The notes under the pieces are model-generated. The model searched no databases, was not told where the DNA came from, and saw only the letters and a program-made list of their open reading frames with translations. Shown here one piece after another: positions 1-12,166 of a DNA stretch of 64,000 bases. Source of the stretch: Pilatotrama ljubarskyi (lineage: Eukaryota > Basidiomycota > Agaricomycetes > Polyporales > Polyporaceae); NCBI GenBank assembly GCA_022385805.1, contig MU277719.1, forward strand, positions 181,862 to 245,861, written 5' to 3'. The first letter of the stretch is position 1; every line of letters begins with the position of its first letter. Both the position numbers and the translations under genes were made by a program.

Positions 1-164
1 CGAATCTCGAAGCTTGGGAGTGGTAGATACAGTAGCGTGAGCCAGGTGCGCGCGTTGACGGCCTACTTATTCCAAGCTGCTGACGGCGAGCTTGAGCTTC
101 TTGTCAAAGACTTCTCCCATCCCCTTCTCTCCCGGGCCCTCAGACTCCCCGCACGCCTCTCGCC

Positions 165-1432
165 ATGGACAACATCTACTGGGAGAACGCTCTTAACTCC
201 ATCTTTGACATCCCACCTTCACCTTCCGCGCCTCAAGTAGCCGACTCTGGGAAGCTCTTCCCACAGCTGACCGACGGACCTACACAACTCCGACATCATA
301 ACGCCCCTTCGCAGGTTGTGACGCCTCCGGTGAGTCATGCTACCGAAAATATGTACTGTAACTGTCAATTCTTACTCATGCACATCCACGACTCGTTTAG
401 GCATCAGACGGTAGCTCTGTATTCGAAGGGGAGGAGCCCTTTCCAGACCATGACGTGCAGGAGAGCACGGTCGTATCTGTCTCGACGACCTTCCACCCTT
501 TGGCGAACCTGATTCCCATCCCCTCGGACCTCACCTTGATCTCCTCGGACGACATCTACTTCTACGTGCATACGACGCAAGTGCTAAGCGCCTCTACCAA
601 TCGCTTTAACAATATCGTGTCGCCCGATCGGGCCATCTCCGACAAAGCGGGAAACGGCCTGGGTCTCGTTGCGCGCGTGTCGGAGACTGCGGTTGTGCTG
701 AACATCATCCTACACTGTGTATATGGCATATCCTTCACGCGCTACAAACCCGCGCTCGATACCCTCATCACCGTCGTCGACGCCATGCCATCGTACGGCT
801 TGTCCCCAAAAACATTCGTCGCACCGTCCACGCTCCTGTATGCCTCCATCCTCGGACAAGCGCCCTTGCGACCCGTGCTCGTATACGCGCTCGCGGCACG
901 GCACGATCTATATGAGCTCGCGAAGCCCGTGTCGAGCTACCTGCTCTCGCTCCGGATCAATTCCATATCGGACGAAGTCATGCGCCAGATTGGGCCGGTC
1001 TACCTGAAGCGACTGTCGTTGCTGCAAGTGGAACGCGAGCGAATGCTGAAACAGTTGCTCTTTCCCCCGCCACATCCACACGCAGCCACTCAACAATGTG
1101 ACTTCGAGGAGCAGAAGAAGCTCGCGAGGGCTTGGGCTCTCGCCACGGCGTACCTAGCATGGGACGCTCGTCCAGGTATGTTCGTCTGAAAGGGGAATCT
1201 ATGGAACGGAAGCTAACACGGAGCATCATCTCCTAGACTTGCCACCGAGTGCTATTCAGAGCACCCTGTCGTCCCTTGCTGACTACATCCCATGCCACTT
1301 ATGCAAAAAGGGCCTTGCAGATCGAATCAGACATCTGCTCATCCAGTGGTCGTTCGTTAAGGTCTGTGTGTTGTGCGACTTCGTTACTTCCATCTCTCAT
1401 CCGATCGTTGTTACTTACAGCGGACGATCTGA
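165..1432 (+). CDS. BTB/POZ-like domain protein
   Basis: Four exons (165-329, 401-1175, 1237-1361, 1421-1432) join in frame to a 358-residue protein. All introns are GT-AG and 59-71 nt. The middle (roughly residues 96-190) reads like the start of a BTB fold: a DLTLISSDDIYFYVHTTQVL stretch followed by a predicted all-helical region. This is typical of the large set of basidiomycete BTB proteins of unknown partner. The last exon is only four codons long and was chosen because the acceptor before it gives an in-frame TGA. The start is the first ATG of the open frame. No MATH, Kelch or zinc-finger partner domain is visible. A role in Cullin-3 ubiquitin ligase assembly or dimerisation is possible but is inferred from the fold only. 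Confidence 0.7.
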
Positions 1433-2036
1433 CATATCGAGTTGGCGTATGGCTATGGGCGGCACCCTGCGCTCGTAGCACCCTTCCCCCGTAGAGTCAC
1501 CCAATGGAGCGGGACGCGTGTGCTTCACTCCTCAGCTTCAGGTTTTATTTCTTCCTCCCTTTCAGCTGGCCTCTGGTATATCTGTAGCTACCTCTTGCTC
1601 TGTAGTAGTCGAAGTGCTTTGCATGTATCATAGTGTATGATATACCATTATCATGACCTTTGTAACGCCACGTCGTCATAATAGGACAAGAATGAACCTT
1701 CGGCAACGTCCATCTCTGGCCCGCGCTGCCCTTGTACGTACAGCAAGATTCGTCCGCGACGCACCGCCCTGGTACGATCGGCCTTCCGGTATGCCGCAAC
1801 GTGGTGGCTGTGCTGCTGTAACGGCTGGATATGGCGTCGGTGCTCGACGATGGGTCGGAAAGTTCGAGCGAGTTCGTGTTCTCCCTCATCGTCGCCACAA
1901 ACACAGCCCAGCTCCCTTGCAACGTTCCCCAGCCCTTTTCTACTGACGTCAAACACCGTCCTCTTCCCTCGCTCTCTCACCACCACCCTCGACGAGTGCC
2001 AAGCTGGACTGCACTTGACTTCCGCTCGTTCTCGTC
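1433..2036. other. Intergenic, promoter of the J-protein gene
   Basis: No gene is recognised. This stretch holds the 3' end of the BTB-like gene and the presumed promoter and 5' UTR of the next gene. The part just before 2037 is pyrimidine-rich, as is common upstream of fungal start codons. Confidence 0.5.
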
Positions 2037-4032
2037 ATGTCTGCTACTACGAGCGTCACTCTGAATTTCTACGAGATCTTAGGGATCAAGAAGGATGCTA
2101 CCCCGGAAGAAGGTAAGTGGTATACCCTTCAGCTAGCTCCTACGTACCCGCTTACAGCGTCGAAGTGAGGAAAGCGTATCGCAGGCGAGCCCTGCAGACA
2201 CACCCGGATAGACTTCCGCAGGACGTCAGCCCCGCAGATAAGAAAGCTGCCGAAGAACAGTTTAGACTGGTCAATAATGCGTACGAGGTACTGAACAACG
2301 AGGAGAGTCGCAAGGTGCGCATCACCATGGGCTGCTTGCTACAACCTATGCAGTGTAGCTCACCCATGTCTGCAAGCTCTACGACAAGCACGGCGTGTGG
2401 CCACCTCCCGAAGAGCGTCCAAACTACGGCCGCACCTCCAGTCGAGAAGCGCACATGTCAGACCCCTACTCCAACGACCCCTTCTTTAACACGCCTTTCG
2501 GCTTCGGCTCCGGCTCTCGCTCGCGCGGAGGCCCCTTCGGCTTTACCGACCCATTCGAGCTCTTCAACTCGCTCTTCGGCGACCTCCACAGCGCGTTCGA
2601 GAATGACCCTTTCTTCGCTGGCACCTCCTTCTCTCGCAGCCCCTTCGACGACCCCTTTTTCCGCTCGCCGTTTGATAACGATCCGTTCTTCCGTTCGACC
2701 CCATTTGGCGGGCCGATGTTTGGCGGGTCGCTGTTCGGCGGCCGCTCGCCCTTCGGTGCACTCATGGGTGGCCCGATGTTCCCACAGATCGAGGGCGGCT
2801 CGAGCAGGATGTATAGCTCGAGAACCGAGGCAGTTGGGCGGAACGGCCAGTGGGTCTCGCGCAGCCAGATGACGCGCACCGTCAATGGCCGGACGGAGGT
2901 AATCACCAAGTGCATAGATGCAGACGTGAGTGTTATTGTGTTCCTGGCATCAGTGGAGATATATACTGACCGCCACTAATATCGGTAGGGCAATGAGCAC
3001 GTCACCTACTCATCCCCCGACGGCGAGCGGTACACGGTCAATGGCATAGAGCAGCCCGCCCATGCAAACCGTCCGATCGAAGGCCCGCGGCGCTCAGAGA
3101 CTGCACCTCCACCACGCCAGGCTCCCCAGGCGATCGCGGACGCGCCCGCTCAACCTGCGAGCTACTACGTCCCGCAACAGCAGCAGCAGCAGCAGTCATA
3201 CAGCATCCCCATCTCTAGTACGTCTACTCCCCTTCACTCTGCGTACGCATCTCCTTGCTGACAGATGCGACAGCAGGACCACATCACCAAGCCCACCCCC
3301 AAGGCCCTCCCGCAAACGCGTACGTCGACCGCGCGCACTCCCGTGCGTCGCGGCACAGTTCTCACCGCGACGAGGACCCCCGTAGTAGCAGGCGGAGCTA
3401 CACCTCGCGTAAGTCCTCCGCCTCCTCGCGCCCGCCCGCTGACAATCGTCACGGTGGGCCCGGGCACGCCCGTACTGACTCTGCCGCTCCCGCTTCCGCT
3501 TCGCCGCCGCGCCGCACGCCCTCTGCTGTCACGCACTCTAATACAGCTCCCGCAGCGTCCCCCGCAGAGCGCATGTACGGCGGACATGACCCTTCGGCTG
3601 CAGCGGAGACAGCGAGCAACTACAGTTACGCGCCCAATGGGAGCGGGAGCGCGTACGTGTCGCGGGACCCGAGGCGGGATAGCGTGCACAGCGGGCACAG
3701 TCACCACAGCGCGGGGAAGACGTCGCACCACGGGCATGGGTACCGCTTGTCGCGGCACGACAGTCGGGACCACCGTGAGCGCGAGAGGTCGGTTCCGGTT
3801 GGTGGCCAGGAGCAGACGCACGGCGCGGGACACTCACATGCACAGCGCGGGTGGCGCGGATGGTGAGCGATATAGGTGCCGTTTGGCCATTCTCTGCGTG
3901 GCTGGTCAGAGCTAATCGTGTGTGGCTCGTATTCGCGACAGGTTGAGCACCATCCTCCATCCGTTCAAGCATCATCACAAACACCACCACGACAACCACG
4001 AACCGAAAGCCATGCAAGTGCCCGTTCATTGA
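2037..4032 (+). CDS. J-domain (DnaJ/Hsp40) protein with DPF repeats
   Basis: Six exons give a protein of about 565 residues. The N-terminal J domain (residues about 10-80) has the HPD tripeptide (QTHPDRLPQ) that stimulates Hsp70 ATPase. It is followed by a Gly/Phe-rich segment with repeated NDPFF, DDPFF and SPFD units, then a Gln run and a long Ser/Arg/His-rich disordered tail. The last exon is short and ends in a His-rich cluster (HHHKHHHDNH). No zinc-finger or CTDI/II substrate domain is seen, so it resembles a class B/C J-protein such as the DNAJB6 type. The start ATG lies at the head of the J-domain exon. The intron before VRKAY is placed as in the second J-protein gene at 16430, which suggests old common ancestry. 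Its client is unknown. Confidence 0.88.
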
Positions 4033-4292
4033 ATCTGTAGCGTGACCTCGGAAGTCGCCTCGGTTTGTGCTGCCGAATTTTATCAGCTATCCCCTGCACG
4101 TTTTCATCGCATGCCATCCTTCGTCTTAGCACCGTATAGTACACAAGTTCGCCTGGATCCCGCCGATCTGTATACCTATCTTTCCGCTTTCGCATCTCTT
4201 GTTCCAATGTAGATCGATATCCATATGCACGCACGCACTCCCGATCTCCCGTACGACCCGACTACACATCAGGTTTGCGCCCGACATTATCC

Positions 4293-4880
4293 AACGCAAA
4301 TAGGGCACGGTGAAATAGGTTCGGGGTCCTGATTGACCGCTGTAATTCACAGGCGCCAACGCGTGACCGCGAGAATGACCGGACAGGGGGTGTAAATGAC
4401 CGTCAATTACGACTGGGCCGATTGACGGTGAATTCCGCATAATTCAGGTGAATTGAGGTATTCGACAGCGACGCACATTCATTCTGACGGTTCGAGAGGC
4501 TCTTGTGCCATACATCCATATGTCCAGGCAGCAGCTATCACTTTAAGACTGGCACAGTGCTCTCGGCGACTCGGAGCGCTGAGCGCTAAGCGCCTAGCTA
4601 GAGTGAGAGAGTGAGTTCGACGATGGATGGGAGAGTCGAGAGCAGCACCGTAGTGTCTCGTCATCATCAGCTCCCGAGAATGCACGTTTACCCTGCACAA
4701 TCTCGAAGTACAATGCATTTTTGGGCTGCCACGGGCCCGTGTGTCGCAATCCTAATTCACCCTGATTCACCTTGTGTTTTGAGGGGCATCCTGATTCACA
4801 CCTAATTTACCGTGAATGACATGGGTAAATTAGCCCGAAGCTAATTAGCTCGGCCAAAATCACCGTGCCCTAAACGCAAA
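4293..4880. mobile_element. Non-autonomous DNA transposon (MITE), hAT/KDZ-like, with 8-bp target duplication
   Basis: The element spans 4301-4872 (572 bp). It starts with TAGGGCACGGTGA and ends with the exact reverse complement TCACCGTGCCCTA, a 13-bp perfect terminal inverted repeat. The 8 bp on each side are identical: AACGCAAA at 4293-4300 and at 4873-4880. An 8-bp duplication and a TAGGG-type end fit the hAT superfamily and also the KDZ superfamily of fungi. Subterminal GTGAATT/GATTCAC-type words recur near both ends. No transposase reading frame is present, so it must have moved in trans. The perfect duplication and ends suggest fairly recent insertion. Confidence 0.9.
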
Positions 4881-5392
4881 CGCACCGTCTCATGGATGTA
4901 CGTATATATAACTAGGTGTACAGTATACGGAAGCATAACGTGCAATGCGACGATGCTCAGAGCAACGAGCGACGGAATTGTATGTATCCCCGTGACAGGA
5001 GAGAATGAGCGAGCGAGTGAACGAACGAAAGAAAATCCAGGCTACTACGACGTACAGCGACGGGAGAAGTAGATGCAAGAACGGAGGAACGACAGGGGCG
5101 TATTCGACGAGAGCGCGGGAGGCGGCGGCCGTTGGGGTGCTATTAGCAAGCCAGAATGGTTGTGGAAGGGAAACCCGATAACATTAGGGGATGAGGTGGT
5201 TGGGAACAATGCACGAGTGACGGAGGGGATGCAAGGTGGGAGGGCGAATGACCAGACGGTGATACGTTTGGTCGAACGAGAAGCGAATGAATGCAGGTCG
5301 TGAATGGTCGTGATAATATATCGAAGGCGTCAAAGAGTTGTCCAGATATATGCGAAGAATATACAGGCCGAGAAGGCAGCGGAGGACGATGC
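4881..5392. other. Intergenic, downstream of the Ste50-like gene
   Basis: No gene is recognised. The stretch lies between the MITE and the stop codon of the reverse-strand adaptor gene and probably includes that gene's 3' UTR. The open frames here show no family resemblance. Confidence 0.5.
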
Positions 5393-7858
5393 TCAGACTA
5401 CCGCCGCGGCTCGAGACTGGATGGGAGGAAATGCGGAGGACATTGGCGAGACCTGCGCCTGCTGACTGGTGGCGAGGTCGTTAAGGCGAGGGTCTTGGTC
5501 AGTGGAGGAGATATTCAGCGCCGTGCTGGCGCTCGGTGTTGCGGGCGTGCCTGATGACGAGGGGACCTTGCCAATGAACCAAGACTATGGCAAGAAGTAT
5601 TAAGATGCTGTGGGTATAGCAGAGTCAAGATACGTACCGGGACCCATCCGCGGTCTCCCGTCTCTTCTTTGACGGCCTGATCGAGACGTCATCAGTTACA
5701 GAGCATGAGCGATATGCAGAAGACAGAACTCACATATGACCAATGATTGTACCTCTTGAAGACCCGCAAGGAGTCGTCCTTCTGCAGATCCAACTCTTCG
5801 TCGCCCTTCTTCTTGTAGTCCATCAACGCGATGCCCGGGAAGCTCGTCGACAGGATGCTCAGTGGCAAGATTGGCGTTGTGCCCGGAGGAGATGATGGCG
5901 GGGATGCGCTCATGCCGCCACGCGCGGTAGCCTCTGCGATGGCTGCAGCGACAGGCACCTTCGTCTCTAGCAGACAACCAGCAGGTACCCAGCCCTGCCT
6001 TGCGGGATCCTGCTCCACCTGCCCGGTCCCGGCGGGATCGCGCTGGACGACCCACCATCCTCGCGCCCGTGAAACGATGATGAACGTATCGCCTCTACAC
6101 GCGGAATGTTAGCGGCGGTCAACGGTAGCTATCGATGTACCCACACAACTACGTCGAACTCATCTTCCTGCTCGGCCATGTATGGATAGATCGCGACGGC
6201 GTATGATACCTCCGATGCCGGCGGCATCTCCCTGAGGACGGGAGGCGTACCGCCGTCCGTACCCTCCGCAGCACCGGTGGGACCGTTGTCCCCCTGGCCC
6301 TTCGTAGCGTCCGTACTTGCGTCGCCCTTGTGTTCGACCATTGGTGACATCAATTCCGGCCATCCTGATTGTCCGTTTGGTACTGCGGTCATGATGCCTG
6401 GCGCCTGGTTCGGTAGCTGGCTGACGACTTGCAACTTTGGTGGGCGACCCCGTCCATCTTGTGAAGGCGACTGGCCGTGGTTCTGCCCCTGTGCGAGGGC
6501 TTGTCCGACCGCGCCCGACGTAGGAGTGGACTTGGCTGAGCTGCCATCGGTAGCAGAGGCTTTCCGGGCAGCTTGTTTCTGCTGTGCGACAGCAATGGGT
6601 GAACGTATGTCCTTGATATGCTTGAGCATGAAAACCGGGTTCTTCTTTGCGTCCTTCAGTTTCTGGAAGAGCAACAGCGGTTTCTCGTCGTAGCTAAGAC
6701 AGCGCTCGATACGGCTCCCTAGCGGCAACCCATATGGTAAGCTTTATTGACATGACGGAATTCGCACAACGTACCCGGAGCGCCGTAACAGATGAACATG
6801 GCATAGTTCTGCCAGTCATCATTGTTGATCTTGTACTTCTTCAAGGCAGCGGGGAGAACCTTCCATGCTGGATCGTCAAGGCTGACTTTGAAGCTCTTCA
6901 GGTTGTCTTGGCTGTCTTGACGCTGGGGACGAGGCGGCGGTTGGTTAGGCTGCAACGTGCTGGTGCTCGAATACGACGTCTGCTGGCTCGTAGACGCTTC
7001 GCTTGCGGCAGCTGTGCTCCCCGATGCTCTGGACTTGTCGGTGTATGTTGAAGAGGTCTGGCGACCGTTATTGTGAATGTCGTGCTCCATGCGCTGCGGA
7101 GATGATTGCGGGGATTCGATGTCAGTAGAGGCTTTTGTGGGAGATTTGGAGGGCTTTGCAAAGGGTCCCCATTTAAATGTATTCGAGCGTTGGACTGGAC
7201 TCTCGGACTCAACCTGCGGACTGCGTCAAGAGTGATCTCCAGGCAACTATCAGAGCACTCACTAGTTGGGAACGCGACGAGACGCCGCGAAGGTGACTGA
7301 GATCGTCCAGACAGCCACTCAGAGTATCGCTTAGCCTCCTGTTATCCTCCTCCAGCGCTCGGAGACGCTCGCCTGAAGAAAGGGTGAGGCGATCTGGTAT
7401 GTGGCTATCGTCGACAACGTACTCTGATCTTTCAGCAGATCATATAGCCTCTCCACGCTCAATTCCTGTCGTTCCTCCACTTCCGCTGCAGAGGTTGTCA
7501 AGACTTATCAGGGGTCTATAGGTGAGAACGTACAAGGGGGTACGTAGTGCTCGGGCTCAATAGGGATGTTCTGGGCAAGCTTGACATTGTAGACGGCCTT
7601 GAGAATTGCAAGGCGCTGGCCTATGGTTGCGATGCCAATCTCCTTGAGGGATTCGGGGTCAAGATGGCAGAGGACATAGCCGCTGATGTTGTGCTCTGGA
7701 ACGTCATTCGCGACCAGTCGGTATCGACGAGACGAACAAGGGAACATACCTTTGACCTGCTGTTCGTATTGCGGAAAACCAAGCTTCGTGAGCCAGTTGT
7801 GCACGTCGTTCTCGTCCCAGTCTAGGATGCTCTTGGACTCGTAGGACGACGCGTCCAT
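5393..7858 (-). CDS. Ste50/Ubc2-type MAPK-cascade adaptor (SAM-RA-SH3-SH3)
   Basis: Nine exons give a protein of about 670 residues. At the N-terminus is a SAM domain (ILDWDENDVHNWLTKLGF ... VYNV), split by an intron. A short coiled coil (ERLRALEEDNRRL) and a Ser/Gln-rich linker follow. Next is a Ras-association domain (SFKVSLDDPAWKVLPAALKK ... KNPVFMLKHI), a Pro/Gln-rich linker and two SH3 domains. The first runs from SYAVAIYPYMAEQEDEFDVV to GWVPAGCLLE, the second from GIALMDYKKKGDEELDL to GDRGWVPSWFIG. Yeast Ste50 has only SAM and RA. Two added C-terminal SH3 domains are the known basidiomycete arrangement (Ustilago Ubc2), where the protein links Ste11-type MAPKKK, Ras/Cdc42 and upstream signals in mating and filamentous growth. 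It is divergent from the gene at 8195, with a 336-bp shared promoter. The final exon ends RAAAVV then TGA. Confidence 0.92.
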
Positions 7859-8194
7859 GGCGTAGGAGGACGTGGAGGAGAGTCAAGCCAGGATGATTCG
7901 CGGTAAAGCCTCAGGCCTCAATTCGAGAGGCGACAGCAACACCGCCGAATATCCGGCTGGGCGGTACTCGAGGTGTTCGGGGCCTGCACTAGCCACCCGC
8001 AACCCCGGCCCCCGGGTACCCCCATCAATGTTACACGTTAACGAGCGCCTGATATACGCGTCTCTCGTCTCACTTGCCGCCGTTCTCGGAGTCGGTCTGC
8101 AGCCACCGTCTGCTCGTGCAGGCTTCCACGCCTCCCTTTACCTCCTCCTTCTCGACTGTCTCCTGACGACTGATGATCTACGCTTGCAACGCAC
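7859..8194. promoter_or_regulatory. Divergent promoter region between the Ste50-like and DDFxDF genes
   Basis: 336 bp separate the two start codons, so both promoters and 5' UTRs must lie here. No clear TATA box was found. A pyrimidine-rich tract precedes the ATG at 8195. Confidence 0.6.
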
Positions 8195-11100
8195 ATGGAC
8201 GACGACCTCTATCGGAATGCGTGGAGTGAAACGACCGACACGATACCCCCCGCGCTAGAGGATGACCCCCCTCCGACATGGACGTCAACGAAGCTCACGA
8301 GTACCTATGCTGAGGAGGCAGATCTGGCAGCACCATCTTGGTCTACTGGGGCCGACATACGCTGGAACGAACCCGGCAGCCCAGGCTTCTCGTGGTCCCA
8401 GACTGACCCAGACCTGGCTTGGGGCTCTAGTACATACGAGGGCATATCCTTCGGCGGAACTGCAACAGAGGGTACTCCGGAAAGCAAAGTCGACGAAGTG
8501 GGGTCTCAAGAAGAAGCGTTTGTGGCGCCCTTCGAGGATGTATCCCCGCCGAGCCCTGTTCATGCTCCGTCACCGCCTCCTGCAAAGCCTGATGTGCCCG
8601 AGGCCTACGAGGACATACTAGAAGCCACATTACCAGCAAGTCCAGACGGCTTCGGTTCCTTCGAGACCGGCTTACCTGAGGAGGCGTTGCACTCTCCGGG
8701 TCTTGCTTTGGACGCCGCGGATGCTGATCCGTGGGGCTCGTCCGCCTGGGCCAGTGCTGAGCCAGAAGTGTCAGAAGAACCTGTCGATGAATGGGAAAGA
8801 GCTCGACAAGAGAAAGCCAAGCAGGATCGCCGGGTAGTAAGTGCGAGTACGGGCAGTGCCATCCTGACTTCAAACTTATATATGTATATATGGCGCAGCC
8901 TCCCGAAGTGCTAGCGAGCATCTTACGACAATGCGAAGAACTTGGCCGCGAAATTTGTCCAGATACTGCAGAGAACACTTCGATTGAAGACGAACATGCA
9001 TGGCGAAAAGATCGGCGCAGCGGTATGGAAGACATCCAGGGCTTGTGAGTGTGCCCCTCGTCTTCGTGGTACTGTACTGAACCACTTCCACAATGCTTCC
9101 TTATGTTATAGAAGTGCGCTGATGGAGTCGTTTTTGCCACCTCTTACGCTCAAGACACCGGCACGCTTTCCGCAGACACTCGTGGCAAAAAGGATGGCCA
9201 CCTCCGTGAAACTGACGAAGAACCTTCCTATCACCAAGGGAAGCCCAATGTCGCACTATCTGTCTGCCAAGGGGTCAACCGCGTGGGAGACATCCGTCAA
9301 AGAGCAGAAGGAGATAATGGAGGACGACTTCCCGGTAGGATGGCGCGTTGTGGAGAAGGCGCCTGCTGCCTCGTCCATGGACACCGTCAAAGACAACAAA
9401 CCTACCGGTCGCTTGTTCTCTTTCTGGGGCCGTCGCCAATCACAGATCTCACCTCAGTCGACCGTCTCAGGCGCGACCGAGAGCCGATCTTCGTCCACAG
9501 ACAAGCCGCGGAGTCCTATCGTGGACGAGGCGAAAGTGGAGTCGCGACGACCTAGCCAAGACAGCGTGCGGTCTTCAAGGACCAGTAGCCAACCTCTAGC
9601 CCCGTCGCCTGCTACGGAGTCCTCAGCCTCTCAGCAGACACCGGTTGCATTTGCTGTTACAGTTCCGACCGCTGCACCTTCTACATCGCCCTACAGCTCT
9701 ACGTCTGATCCTGTTCCAGAGCGGTCTGGTACTCCGCCTGCCCCTTCCGCCGTTTCACGGTTCTTCAACAGATTCTCGCGTCGTAGTAGTGCTATGGGCG
9801 GAAGCCCTCGCAGCTCGCTCGCGCTCTCGTCGGACGATCTCGAATACCTCTCGGACATTGTGCCCAGCGCGAGCGATGACGCGGATGAAGATCCCGCTGA
9901 CGCGCTCGAAAAGTTCGTAAATGCCAAACGAGACCCTGTCGCTCCTGCTTTGCCGCCGCCGCCATTAGCGCCTCCTCCGTGTGTGCCTGCGATCAAGCCC
10001 ATTCATGCTGCGAGTGGCCCGTCTTCTGCTGGGGCTCAGCGGAGTATGCCCAACAGAGATTTCGGCGGTCTGCTAGGTGTCTTGGAGTCTAGCAGCACGA
10101 CGCGATCGTCCATTGCCACCCCGTCTGCTGGAGGTCAAACGCCCATCCCTGCCTTGCCGCCGCCTCTTGTCCCCTCGCGGCCAATCACGCCATCGGCTAC
10201 GCCCGGAGCCGGACCGTCAAGAGCATCCGTTGTGCCCCCGCCCACGTCCCTCCTGTCTTCATCCTCTCGACCTTCTTCTCGACCGCAAACGTCGCCTCCC
10301 CCAGTGTCAGGCTTCGGACTACCCGCACCACCTTCATTCCGACCTCTTGCGCCCTCGAAACCGTCCACTACGAACTCGAAGCCAAAGTTGTCCTCGCCCT
10401 TCCCGCTGCCAGAGCGTCCGGCCTCTCAGACGGGACGGGAGCCCTTATCTGCCTCCACCACGTCCTCCGGGACATCCTACGAGACCGCTGCTGAGTCGTC
10501 GCCCACGTCTCCGACATCAGCCCTGCCTTTGGGGATGTTGTACCCGAATCTCGCCACTCCGCTCAGCCCTCCCCAACCATCTGCACAGCCGATGCTGTCT
10601 ACAGAGACATCCCTCAATCGGATATCATCACCGTCGAGTCTGTCCACTACCCTTTCGAGCGCTTTCTCCCCAGTGCCGCCTCCCCTGAGGCCTCCCGTAC
10701 CTCTGGGCCCACCGCTACAGAGTCAAACCGCTACGTCGCCGTCAATGATGTCTTTGACGTCGAATTTGTTCGATGGTGACGATTTCTCCGACTTCCAGTC
10801 GCCACTGGAGCCCGCTTCGAGGCCGTCTCCGCCTATACCCCCGCCCATTGCGAAGTCGCCCCGGACGCTAGCCGCTGCAATGCCAGCGTCCCTCAGGTCC
10901 CAGACAGCGGCGCCGAACATGTCCCCGTTCACCCTTCCCGCGCCTCCGCCTCCTTCAGGCACGGCGCGTGCCGCATCTGTCGCCCCCGCGCTCAATCTAG
11001 CCTCTTTCGATGACGATGATTTCGCGGACTTCCAGGCCTCTCCATCGTCTGCGACTGCGCTGAAGGCGGGCTCATTGGCATCCTCGAGCTCCTCCCTCTT

Positions 11101-11779
11101 TCCGACCGGCGTTTCTGATCAGGCATTACTCACTCCAAAGAAGCGCTCTGGATTTGACGACATGGGGAGCTTCTACTCATCTACTCTCCCTACCCCTTCG
11201 CCTCCCCGCGTTCCGGCGAAGCAGACTACATCGATGCCCCCAATCCAACCGCCACCTACGTCTACGTCTATGCCCACTATGCCCTCAGCATCGTCAAACT
11301 CTTCTCTTCTGTCACGGAGAAAGTCACATGCAGCTGAACACCTGCACACCCTGAACCTCATGGAGAAGGCAGCAGCGCGGCAAGGACGGTGGCCTGCGCC
11401 TCCTTCTCCTCTGCCCCAAGCTATTCCTGGGCCTCCCGGCGGTGCTTCGAAATCGTCAGAGCTGAACCTGTTGGATGAGGAAGCGCCTCTTGCATCTGGA
11501 GGCCTCGCCCCGTCTTTCTCGTCACCGGCCTTGCTCAAACCAGCGAGGCCATCGAGCGGCATCGGAGGTAATGCGAACGGCTCACAGTCGTTGGCGGGTT
11601 TTACGTCATCGACCTCGTCGAACACATCCCTCTCCGGGTCATTGCTGCAGGGATGGGACATCCAGAACAACGCGACGCCCCCTGCCACGAGCGCTTTTGG
11701 GGCGCCCGCAAAGCCTGCGAACGGTGGGAAAGCAGGGGGTCTGTCTGCGCAGGACTTGTCATTCTTTGAAGGATTCTAG
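8195..11779 (+). CDS. Large disordered protein with DDFxDF motifs, possible clathrin/AP-1 accessory factor
   Basis: Three exons (8195-8836, 8899-9044, 9112-11779) give 1151 residues. Residues 1-214 are acidic with scattered Trp. Exons 2 and 3 begin a helical segment (PPEVLASILRQCEELG ... LMESFLPPLTLKTP). The remaining ~800 residues are Ser/Pro-rich with many polyproline runs. Two near-identical acidic motifs, DGDDFSDFQSP (around 10770-10800) and DDDDFADFQASP (around 11010-11045), match the DFxDF-type peptides known to bind gamma-ear domains of AP-1 and GGA adaptors. The last residues are DLSFFEGF. The combination suggests a trafficking accessory protein (compare aftiphilin or yeast Laa2), but I recognise no orthologue, so the function is inferred from motifs only. 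The reading frame and both introns are well supported. Confidence 0.75.
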
Positions 11780-12166
11780 TCATTCGTCGTGCGTTCAGAG
11801 TCAATCCTGCTGTCGCGTAACTTATTGCCATCAGAAAGAACCAATACGATTGGAGCTGTTGACCTGGCTGCCTCAAGTCTAGTGCTTGGAACGGACGCAT
11901 AAGAGCTTTCTGTCAGGCTGCGCCTGGTGGAAACGGGCTAATGACCTGATGTAGATCCAGATCCGAAGCAAGACGTTCAGACGACACTGCCGGCTATGAG
12001 TAAACTACGAACGTACGCTACTACCTACTATATATACTATCCGAATATATCCCACTAATATTTCTATGTACTCGCCATCCTGACCAGAGCATACGATACG
12101 AACGGAAGCGTCACAGAGCAAGGCGAAAGCAGAGGCCGAACAAAGCACACCGCCTAAGAGGGAAGA
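11780..12166. other. Convergent 3' region
   Basis: 387 bp lie between the stop codons of two converging genes. It is AT-richer around 12000-12070 (CTATATATACTATCC) and most likely holds both 3' UTRs and polyadenylation signals. No gene is seen. Confidence 0.5.
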
